From Agrostemma githago (taxonomy: Eukaryota; Streptophyta; Magnoliopsida; Caryophyllales; Caryophyllaceae), in contig OY288247.1 of NCBI GenBank assembly GCA_958450325.1, positions 61,817,701-61,881,700 of the forward strand: a stretch of DNA of 64,000 nucleotides, given 5' to 3'. This document shows, one piece after another, positions 36,201 through 48,200 of the stretch. Positions within the stretch are counted from its first letter, which is position 1. Every line of letters begins with the position of its first letter. Made by a program: the position numbers and the translations under genes. The notes under the pieces are model-generated. The model did no database searches, was not told the origin of the DNA, and worked only from the letters and a program-made list of their open reading frames with translations.

Positions 36201-39200
36201 GAGAACTAACCAACCAGGCTACCTAAGGAACCAAATGCAATACTGGCCTACCATGATTTCAAGTCACATACGTAAACTTGTATATGACTTTATGTTACTT
36301 ACTATTGACACACTTATTGACAAACACTAGACGACGTCAAATGACTACTGCTATACCATACCATGAAAATACCTACGAGTATCACAAACATAGATGAATC
36401 CCATGGAACACATGACATAGTCATGGTACAAGTCAAATATACATACTTTGACAATTATTCATTAAAGCCAAATTTACATCGCTTCTACTTCCCATCAACT
36501 CATCACAATCATTCAAACATTTGACCAACAAACATACACCTCTACAACCAATTCCACATCATATACTTTTATTGTTTTTCTTAAGAATTACTCCCTCTTT
36601 CTTCATTTACCCCCATTTGACTTTTTTGTGTGATGGAAAGTTTGGTCAAACGGGGCTAAATGGAAAAAAAGGGAGTATGCCACTTTTAACTTTCTTAAGG
36701 TGGAAGAAATCAATGAAACATAGGGAGTATCTCATTAAACTCACACTGTATGGTGAATACCAATGGGGCAAAACTCCACAGAAACTAAGTGACATTCCAT
36801 TAGTGAAGCGCTAATTTCTCCCTCAAAGAAGCTCGTGTCTCTCAAGTCACCATAAACCGTAACTACACACCACAAATACCTGAACCGCAATCTCAATCTC
36901 GCTCTTGTTATCCATGGAATTTTGGGTACCGTATGATGTTGCAATCGAGTGAGTTGCTTGACTTTGTCTAAGACAACATGTTCTATGTTCCATAATCTCC
37001 ATAATGATATGATCATGTCCCATTGTCACATTTATTTGGCTAATCTACCCCGTCTCATGTTTGAATTGACACATTTATTTGGCTAATCCACCTATAACTA
37101 TAAACATGTACCAATTCAAACTTGAGATGGTGTAGATTTAACAAATAAATGTGACATGATCATTTCATTATGGAGATCATGGAACATGTTCTCTTAGACA
37201 AAGTTAAGCACCTTCTCATGTCTGAATTCACACTTTTATGTTGATATAAAAACACCAGTTTTGCCATTTGTTATGTTAGAATAACTTTAACTTGATCATT
37301 CATAAATCGCAATCTCGTTTTATGCTTAGATAAGCTTGCACTACGTATTCCCAACTCGTCATTTAGCGAAACCGAGTCCACCCTTCTTTTTAAATAAACC
37401 TGACTACACCAAATGACACGTTGATTAATTCAAATCACAACATAAATTTGACACTACATGTCGTATGACTTGATGAGATCTACTTTAACCTTATAGTTAG
37501 CCGATGGTTCTAATGTCAGTTTATTCTCTTTGCATTTCATTAGGATTAATATTCAGGAACCCATGTGCTTTGTGAAGTTAATCGCGTGCGCGTGCGCAGA
37601 CACACACAGTTTGATTGCCATGTTCTTTCTCAGTAACAGACTAACACTTCCGATATGAAATTTAAAGTACATGGTTTTTCTGTGTATCTTTAGGTTGAAA
37701 CTGCGTCTGGAACTTTAGTACATGAAGCTTCTGGGCATCTTCAGTATCGAATTCCCAAATCTGCTATTGGTAAATTTGTTACTTTCAAATGTACACCTGC
37801 TCGAGATGATGGTACAATTGGTGAACCACGAATCTGTGTTGGACAAGAGCGTGTTCGTGCAGGTGCTTACATCTGCTTGACCCTTCTCTTCATTTTCATT
37901 TCTCTTTGCTGTTTACATGTTTTAACAATGCTTTTCAATGGGTAGGAACTCCGAGGCTGACCTTTTTGCAAGTAGATGGCACGTCTGTTGAAGGATCAAA
38001 ATTAGTTGCACACAAAATTTATTGGGGTGGTGATGAGGGAGATTCAGTTTTTCGCTGGTTCCGGGTACTAATTTCTAGTTTTAATTCATGTCTAATCTCT
38101 GTACATCAGTTTTTTAAAATGTTTCTGAATGAATGTGGATGTATTATGATGTGCAGTAATCATCAATTTACATATATATTGATGGTACAAATTAAATCGT
38201 ATTGATCAGGCTTATTGGATGTAACTTGCTTAGATTAGGCGTTTACTAACCATATGTTTTCCTCCTCAATAGTTCTCTTATGGTTTCAGATTGATTCAGA
38301 GAGGAGGCAAACTGAAATAAGTGGTGCTACTACATCGATGTACACTTTGACGATTGATGACATTGGATGCTTTGTATCTGTTTCTTGTGAACCAGTAAGA
38401 AGTGACTGGGCACGTGGTCCTGTCGTACTTTCTGAACAGCTTGGCCCCATATTGCCAGGTACATTTTCTAATACATTTTGTGTTTTTGTGTTATGGTCAC
38501 ATGTGAAGTATGGCCAAATATTGAACACATACCTTCCCTTCTTGAATTGTCTCTGTTAAGTTGAAATTTGGGAACACCATACAGACATTAACCTCGGGAT
38601 GTCTTATATCTAGTTCGCTTTAGTTAAGTGATCATCTGTTAATCATGTGCGGTGATTTGATTTATCCCAGGCCTTCCAACATGTGAAGAACTCACGTTTA
38701 CAGGGTCAATGATTGAAGGGGAACGAATAAGCCTCAATGCATCCTACAGTGGAGGGTTAGATACTATGTTTTGAATAATGCTTCTAGACTTGACTGTACT
38801 ATGTGTTTCTGAACCCTCTTTATATTTCAGGACGAGAGGTCAGTGCTGGCACGAGTGGTTTCGAGTAAGAAATAATGGGGACAAGGAGAAATTAAATGCT
38901 CATGGTATCGATGATGATCTTGGTATTTTTCCTTTCAATGTTTTGTTTGTACTTGGAAAGTGACCGTTGAACATTATTCTTAATGTGTGATTCCTACAGA
39001 TTATCTGGTTCTAGCTCTTGATGATGTTGGATGTTGCGTTGAAGTCACTTTTACGCCTGTTCGAAATGATGGAGTAGTTGGAATTTCCAAGTCCATCATA
39101 TCTGATTTCATTGTGCCAGGTTTGTGCCTTGAAATGCTGTAGTGCTTGACTATCAGATTTAGCTTCTATATGCTAGAATATTTTTTTTCCTTGCAAAACT

Positions 39201-42200
39201 GAATCCTAGATCTCACTGCCAGGACAAAAGCAGCGTCTCACTTTGTACAGAGATAAGGCATTAAAAAATACAATCATGCACAATCATGAGACCCATTGTC
39301 ATGTGTCCTTATCACCCTTTGGTATTGTTGCCATCTATCTTACGCTGGTTGATTTTGGGATAGTTGTAACATAACTGAATGAGATGATTCTTATTGATAG
39401 AGTAGGTCACTGTATTTATACTTTATAGTACAATTTCATAATAATCCTAGAATATTTCCGAGATATTATTATACTCGTAATATTCTCGTATCCATATTAT
39501 ACTATTAATATAACTTTGATATTATTCTTCCGATATATCTCTAATACACCCTCAGCAGTAGTTGACAAACACTAAACACTTTCACTAGACCAAAAGATAG
39601 TTGATAATGTTGTAGATACGCCAAGTTGACAAACACTAAACACTTTCATTAGACCAAAAGATAGTTGATAATGTTGTAGATACGCCAAGTTAACTCCGTC
39701 GACGACGAGACAGTTTTTTATAATTTTTCATAATATGTAAATAAAGATCAAGAATATCAAACTTTTATAATTTTTCATAATATGTGAATAAAGATATAAA
39801 CAAAACACAATGTGCTTTAGCAAGTGTGGTAAAGCAAACGTAAAGAATCAAATGAATCCGAGGGAGTACTAAATAATACTAGTATTAGTATAAGAGACTG
39901 GTAGATAGTATGTAAATATAGCACATAAGCTTTGTATGGAGGATGATAATTACTCGCCTAAGATGGAAAAGAAGAGAGCCATATCCGGCCGATGATTAAA
40001 TCACAAAGGTTTTAGCAAGCGGAAGAGTTTATGACAGGAACATTTTGTCCTGCTTACCGTAAGCAGGGGCGATTTTAGAGGGGTTCATGGGGTGCACTTA
40101 CACCCCTTAGAATCAGATATAAATAATTTTGTTGGCTGTGAGTATAAGCAATGATGAATTGGGTTAGTGGTAGAGGATGTCACTCATGTTCTAGAGTTTG
40201 TGGGTTGGATCCTTACGGGTCTCCTAATCTTATACTACCTGAGATTTGTAGACCCTTTTTGATTGTAGACCTTGGCGACCATTACTACCCTAATGTCTCT
40301 TGATTTGTTAATTTTTGCACCCGCTCTACTAAATTCTTGGAATCGCCGTGTAAGATAAATCATCTCAACTAAAGTCTTAAGGTGATGGCTGAGGCCGAAC
40401 TAATATATTTATCTTATACTTCAATACACACCCTCACACAAATGCCCATTGGGCGTTGAAGTGTGAATGCAACTAAGCCTCCTCATACCAAGTGCCAAAC
40501 ATTCCACTTTAGAAAGGAGGGGGTGAGATTCGAACCCCTAACCTTTACTCACATCTAGTACCATGTTAGATAATAACTGAATGAGATGATTCTTAGTGAG
40601 AGAGTACGTCACCGTATTTATAGTACAATGATTTCATAATATTCCTAGAATTTTCCCAAATATCTATGATATTATACTACTAATATAACTCTTATTTCTC
40701 CTAATATATCATTAATATTTTGTAAGTGAGAAAGTCGAGAGAAATATGTTTAATGCTTCTTCCAACTTTCTATGATCTTCCCATTGGATATGGAAGTAGA
40801 AGGAAATTAAATATTTTTTAATGAAGATGTTTTTATATTTTTTTTGATTGGTATCAATGACGTAGGATTACATGTAACCTTTCCATTCTTATGATACATT
40901 CATGACTAATGTAGATTCTCTGGACATAACTCTCTTACATAGTAGATTCTTGGAACTAAAAATGCAATGTATATACCTAGTTCATGAAGATGAATTAAAT
41001 AGGTGATTGTGAAAAGTCTCGTACCTTCAACATACCCTCGTACGCCAGTTTATCCATTTATCAGAATGTCGAGACGTTATGTAAGCAGATACGACGTGCC
41101 ACGTTTCCGTAAATTCTACGAGCATATGCTCCAACCTCTCTTTTCAAAAATTATAAGATGTGCTGTTTGGATGTCTAGAACTTTTTGTAGAGACATTTGG
41201 TTGACCTTCTTATGTCACTAAATCTTCACATTTGCGTGTCAAATATGTGGACATGTGTTAAACAAGACACATATCAAATGAGTTGGAGTGACATAGGTTG
41301 CCATTTGTCTTTGGCAGCGATAGCAAATTGTTAGACATGATACGAATAGAGTTGTTTTGATGAATCAAACGTGAGATTTTTTTTTATTGTATTTCTACTT
41401 TATATGATCAACTTTGAATTCAGTGGACCAGCAGCGCTGAATGGAGATGATAGATTTGCCATGAAGGCAATATATATTTTTCCGTAGATGTAAGAAAGCG
41501 GAATTAGTTGTCTGAAAGGCTCTAATTATTGACGTCAATTGGCTGTTGATTTTTATTTCTGTCACAGCTGATCCGGTGGGCTTAGAGCTCACATTACCTT
41601 CTTGCTGTGAGGCTGAGGAGGTGATTCCGTACAAAAGGTATTTTGGTGGAAAGGAAGGTGTGGGAGAGTTCATTTGGTACAGAACAAAGGACAGGCTTGG
41701 AGGGAATGAATTGAGTAGCATTTCCGATGGATCTGCAGATATCTCTATTTGTGGAAGAAACCTGTAAGATCCGTGTGGCTCATGCTCAGATGTTTTAGTG
41801 CTTGTGGTTGATGTTGATTCTCTGTCTGAAATTATGTGACAGGACGTACACGCCTTGTCTTGATGACGTTGGTGCTTACTTGACATTACAATGGGTCCCT
41901 ATTCGCGAAGATGGAAAACTTGGCAAACCGCTGAGTACAATTTGTAGTGATCCTGTTACCCCTGGTAAATATTGAATTAACTGTTTACATTACTGCAGTT
42001 TTTTTTTTTGTTTTCTGTGTGTGTGAGGCTGTGGACCATGCTACTAGAAATGTATGATATGCTAGACTGCATCTTCGATGTATGTATTAATAAGCGTCAC
42101 TATCCACAAGCGCACAACTTGAACATGGTTGCACTTGCATGGCTAAAACAACGGGTGGTCAAATTGTGTATATTTTTGCGGTCTGTCGCCTAGTAACACT

Positions 42201-45200
42201 CAAACTTAGGAAATTAGATATGTTAAATAAGTTCAAAGTTACATAAGAAATCAAGACCAATTTGGAGTTGTAAGGAATATTAAGCCTTTGGGGCATGCAC
42301 ACTTGCATAGGGTTGGATAGGCTCGGTTATAGGAAGATCTGCCTGCTTGAGAGTTTGTGGTTCAGGGGTGATGTGATTGGTTGAGGTTAGAGGAAGTACC
42401 TTGCTGGTGCTGGGCTGTCTTTGTTCAATGATTAGGCTGGTTGAATGGAAGGTGAACAGGTTGGTTTGACTGGAGTGTGGAGGGAGTGGCTGAATAGTTT
42501 GTTTATGAGGTTGCAGAGGAGAACCACTTATGACTCGTGGTTTGTGTGTGTTATAATTGTGGGTGTACAGGGGTGTTGTTTAGTGTTCTGAGTGTTGGGG
42601 AAGCTGGGTTTGTACTTTGTAGTGAGGCCTTGATCGTGGAGTTTGGTGGTTTGATCGTGGCTGATAATGAGGATTTTGGCTGAGGAGGGGGTTGTGATGT
42701 TGCATTTTGGGGCTGTTACAGAAGTTATAGTGGGACTGAGGAGAGACGGGAAGTTGATGGTCTGTGCTTTTTGCTTCCAGAGAGGGTGGCTTTATTGGCT
42801 GCCATGTTGGTCTCTTCAGTGGAGAATGGAGAAAGTGCCTAATGACTTAGTGATGATGGTTGGTGATGTGCTTCATTTGACTCATGCTTCATTCATGGCC
42901 CGTTTATGTTGCTCGATTTCACTTGTTCTTCTGGTTTTCTCTTGGATAGCACCTACGAAAATAGGGTGACAAATAGCAGTATTAATGTCCCCGAGAAATC
43001 ACAGTAAAGTGCAATAAATGAGGTGAAACAACTAATATAGATTTAGGCTCAACATGGAACAGTTAAGGGTTATAAATTGGACTAAATAAGGCTGAAAATG
43101 GGGGTTAGTTATGTCCAAAACAAGATCAGTGTGTTATCATACCATATTTTTTCTCTTTTATTGGGGAAGGGATGATGAATCCTGACCAAGCTTTTGGAAT
43201 TCTCCGAGGGCTCAGAATTAGTTGTCTATTTCTGCTGTCACTGAATGCCATCTTTCAGTTTGAAATAATTAATACATTTGGATCATATTTTCTCTGCCTA
43301 ATTATTTCTAAGCTTCCATCTGGGCTTTTGTCCTTTGTATGGTGTTTGGATCTTGAAAGAGCGCAGCAAATTACTTATACTGACATGGAACACATTGACA
43401 GCTTATCCAACGGTCACCAAAGTTTTCGTGAGAGCATTGGATATTAGCATATATTATGGGGAAGGGCAGTATTTTGGGGGACATGAAGGATCCAGTTTAT
43501 TTAGCTGGTACAGAGAATCTGTTGAGGGCACTTTGACATTGATTAATGGGGCTAATTCTCAGACTTATGAAGTCGCTGATCCTGATTACAATTGCCGTTT
43601 GCTCTTTGGGTAAGTTATTTCTTTTGTATAATTTCTGATGACGTCAAGTTTAACTATTGAACAACGGCAAGAGCATGATTGCTTTTCTTAATGTGATATG
43701 GTGATCACTTGTGCTCGTGAGTCACAACTTCATAAAACAAGCTTTGTGCATTCTTTCTTCGCCTTTTTGAGGATCTACGCCCATTCAACATGATTCAAAT
43801 ATGAATTAACAGATACACACCAGTTCGTTCAGATTCAGTTGTTGGAGATCTACAGCTATCTGATCCAACTGATACTATTCTGCCTGGTGAGCTTGCACTT
43901 TTGTTATATGATATAAATTATATACATTTTCCTTCTGTACTAGTTACACACCTATTACCTTTTGTATGCTTATCTGACAAAAGTAGAGGATGCATGATAT
44001 GTCAAACACCTCTCTATACCAATTTAAAAAGAAAATAGTTTCAAACTAATCCTTAATGCTATTGTAAATATGTGCATCCATACCTGTATCAGTGAATCCT
44101 CACTTCATATTGTGTCCGAAATTTTTAATTCACTAACATGATTTAAGTTAAAGGTAAGATCATTTACGGAGTATAATGATGAATCTAATGTGACATTGAT
44201 ATGTATAGACACACATTGTCTCCTTGCTTCGTGTGATCAAGATAATTTGAAACCCATAGGTTTTTTTACTGTCAATAACTCATTTTATTAGTCAAAATAA
44301 TTTTTAATTTGAACTGTTAATAGCGTTATAGCGCTTGAAATCGTTCATAAAATATACTCCCTCCCATTCACTGGAATCCTATCATTTGATTAAAATACAC
44401 CTCACACATATTTAACTTATTGTAGGTTTTCAGAGAATGAGAGGATTGTATCTTTTAATGAACCTCATACCTTAACTACTTCGTGCAATAATAACTTAAA
44501 AAATTTGGAACCGTTTAAACACAACACAAGATATTTCTATAATATATTGTCATTTAGTGCTAGCTATTGGACACAACTCTTTAAAATTAGGAATTCATAA
44601 AAATGGAGTAGTTTATAGTAGAATTAAACATAATGAATTATTTATCATCCAAATGTATGAGTGTGAGGAAATTAAGTTATTTATTTATTACTCGGACCAC
44701 AAAAAGTTTTTGACATTAACTTCACTATATTTTTAATTTTGTTTTGTGAGATCTAAAATAGTGACAATGGAAATGTTGCTTTTAGTTTTCTACTTTATGA
44801 TTGCATAATGTATTTATACATAAAATTATATATAAACTTTCTCCATAGATCTTTGCCTAATAGATTAAATCTTCTCCTTAAAAAAAGTCAAATTCTCTTT
44901 TGCGATGTAGTGTTAGATTGTTAGAGTAAGAAACCATAATATTCTAATATTGTTTTTCTAAAAGTCTATCTTTAATACATTGGTTAAGTAGCTAATACGA
45001 AAAAGTTTGGGTTTTTCTACGTGGTAACCCTGTGTTTTTGGAAATTCTACGTGGCAACCCTGCTTTTCAAAAAACACATGCGGTAACTCGTAGCTTTCTT
45101 AAAATCACATGTGGTAACCCTCTACTTTCTTAATACTATACGACATGACTCTTAACTTTAATCACGTTAAATTTGTCCGTTAAATAATTGATTAAACGAT

Positions 45201-48200
45201 GATTAAGCAGTGAAGCGACTTTGTTAGGAGTACATTATGAATTTTCTACGAGGGTTACTTCTGTTTGTGTATTCCTACACAGTAATTCTATTCTACAAAA
45301 TTGCAAATTTAAAAATTAATCCCTCGATTAACCATTTTAAATGCTCTTTTTTAAATTTTGGACGCAAATTGAGTGAAGAAAAGAGAAAAAACGATGTACA
45401 AAATCCATTTTTAAATGCTCACATACCGCAAATTGACGAAAGTAAATTTAAAGGTCATATTCTAAGTACCAGGAGAGTACAAAGTTACCGCATGTGTTAT
45501 TTAAAAAGCAGGGTTACCACGTAGAATTTCCAAGAACACAGGGTTATCACGCAAAAAAACCCAAAATGTTTTATAACCATTTGTAACTTTGTATAAACAA
45601 GGAGTGGAAAGAAAAGTTATATCAATGAGCTCAGTGTATCACTCAATTTATATAACCCATGATCATATTATTTACTAACGGATAGGCTCACAGCTAACAT
45701 TGCGCAACTGTTGGTGTAAATTTTTGGATTTTATCAAAACAACCTTATTTCATTTCACTTCTTACTAACTAAAACTTCAACCACATATTTGTACCGACAT
45801 TTATTGATATACGGAGTACTCCCTCCAAGTTCCTATGATTGATCTATTTGCTTTTGGGTGAAAAAATAAGAAAGGGAAAATGAGTGGTTCAAAAAAGAGG
45901 TGGAAGAGAGAGAAATGGGTGGATAAATGTGAACCACACATTTATAACCTAAAATGAAAAGTGGGTAAATGATCAAACTCAGCCCAAAAAGAAATACGTG
46001 TCAATGATAAGAACTCGGAGGGAGTATTTGCTATTAGTGTCATTCAACAAAATTATTGATTATTTTAGATGTACTCCCTCCATTCAAATCCAAACTACAC
46101 ATTTCTTTTTTCTTTGACACTATTCACAACTAAAGAGAATTTTCGATATTCTTGACAATCTATAAGACAAAATATAGTCATGTGGGATCTTGTTTGATTC
46201 ATATTTACGAGTAGGTCAAGAAAATCAAATTTTTATAATTTTTGTTAATGTAAAATGAAAGATATCGATGGTGCAAAACGCACCCCGACAAATGTGTAAA
46301 AGAGAAATGTGTAGTTTGGATTTGAATGGAGGGAGTAATAAATAATATTTAGGTATTTATGTAAAGCTAACAAGGAGCTCAATTTGGCATAAATAATATG
46401 AAGATATCTTGTGTTCTGTATATGCTGATATGACTAATTAAATTTCATGTGTAATATATAGATTGTATGCCTTTATCTTGGAGATTAGGATAACTAAGTA
46501 AATAATTTACATGTACGGCTTGCTTGGGATGAAGGTAGATTATTAAGGGGTAATGAAGCTCAAAATGTGAAGAAATTGTAGGATATGGGTGGATAGTGGT
46601 GGTGTTTTATAGTGTAAAGAGAGGGTGATGGAGTAATAATTACCCTTGTATGGGTATGGGAGCTTTCCCCCTGAGTAATGTATTACTCTTATATTGGGGT
46701 AATTGTTACTCCCTCATCTTCTCTTTACACTATAAAACACCACCACTATCCACTTCTATCCTCCATTTTCTTCACATTTTGAGTTTCATTACCTCTTAAT
46801 AGTCTTCGTGCATCTCAAGCAAGCCCGTAGACAGAAATTATACTTATCAATCGATTTATATGTAGTTAGTTTTTTATTTTTAATGTCAAGGCCAAACTCA
46901 TCAATTTGTCCCAATTTGTTATACTTCCTCTATTTTTTTTATATCTTCCCATTGTAATATAATACTGCACCCATATATTAAATGAATGGGAAGATATAAA
47001 AAAATGGAGGAAGTACTAATGATCGTCATGTTTTAAACTAAATTGTACGTAGTACCTTGTTTTAAACTGTACTTATATATTTAAGATAATAAATTTGCAA
47101 GTAGAGATATACTAAAGCAATAAACACATATATCACGTTACCACTATTATCTCTTGTTTGAAAGTGAAATTTAGGTCTTATTATTGAATAGTTGTTATAT
47201 AACACATGGGAATAAATTATGAAATGAATTCATAACTAAGGGCACAAATCTAAAAAAGAAACAAATGGTTTTTGCTTTATATAACACATTGGACTCTCTA
47301 ATATTGCTCGAAAAGTTTCTGCTTTATATATAATATCGAATATCGACTGATTGATTCAGAACAAATAATAAAAAAGACTTTTGACAAATCAAATAAACCA
47401 ACTTTTTTTTCTTCACCTCCCCGTCATCCATTTACAATCTTCATCACACACACCACCAATATATATCCAAGCCGAAAGATTGGATTGTGTAATTAGGACA
47501 ACAAATGGTAATTGCATGTGATCATATATTATGGTGCATGATCAGTGAACTATAATAAATTTTCAGTTATATAATTGATAATTCTTCATTTAACTCTCTT
47601 TTCAAAGCCCAAGCATTCCATCTATGGGTTGCGTTCTGTTTATTTTGTTCTATTGGATAAAAAAACATTTAATTTTGCTGCCACCAATTATGTTCATGAT
47701 GGTTTGTTTGAGTAGTCTAGTTTTGTTTTGGCTGAATCTTGCCTTTGTGTGTCTCTCTAATTAAAAAATTGTAGTTTACTTGGCCCATCTATTTCCAAAG
47801 GTTATGTACGAATTTCTGTTCTGAACCTTTTCTTCTGTTGAGTAATTTTTTCCCTCTCATGCCTGTAGAACCACCACAAATTGAGATGGTTGCCCTCACC
47901 GGCATAGCAGTAGAAGGAGATGTACTTACTGCTCTCGCAGTTATTCCAAAAGGTGAACACCAACAAGTTGTTTGGAGCAAGTACAAGAAAGATGTCCAGT
48001 ATCAATGGTATGGTTATCTGATTTTAAAAGATGACAAAATATTACCTCAGAGTATTTGCTTAATTTGTACACTATGTAAGATATGAATTAGTTATTTGGT
48101 CGAAAAACTGGACTTTCATTGACGAATAAAACAACGTATACATAGTTACACCCTAGAATCCCAAGAAATAAAATACATTACCTAAGCACAATAGAAAAGA

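Larger units (their letters stand above)
34137..37440. repeat. Diverged ~125-bp direct repeats bounding 3.2 kb of non-coding intron
   Basis: 34137-34265 and 37311-37440 share ATGCTTAGA-AAG, ACTCGTCAT-TAGC-AAACCGAG and ACTACACCAAATGACACG in the same order and orientation. This may be the remains of an LTR element without coding capacity, or two copies of one repeat. The interval has no recognisable ORF. Confidence 0.5.
39365..40730 (-). mobile_element. Small non-autonomous LTR element (TRIM/Copia-like), antisense in intron 25
   Basis: Two ~170-190-bp direct repeats, 39365-39557 and 40564-~40725, share AACTGAATGAGATGATTCTTA and a series of AT-rich blocks. On the minus strand the right copy ends ...CTAACA and is followed at once by TGGTACTAGATG, similar to the Copia primer-binding site complementary to initiator Met-tRNA. 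There is no coding sequence between. A terminal-inverted-repeat element (40064-40349) and tandem repeats are inserted or amplified inside. Confidence 0.55.

Noticed and set aside
39541..39800. CRISPR-like array
   Set aside because: Only two tandem 64-bp units and one further duplication, with no regular spacers, in plant nuclear DNA.
41395..41886. 163-codon minus-strand ORF
   Set aside because: It overlaps AIR9 exons 26-27 on the opposite strand and is their antisense shadow.
42667..42969. 100-codon plus-strand ORF in AIR9 intron 27
   Set aside because: It lies between two well-supported AIR9 exons, has no recognisable domain and uses Trp/Val/Leu-rich random composition. A vague resemblance to a LINE RNase H was too weak to claim.
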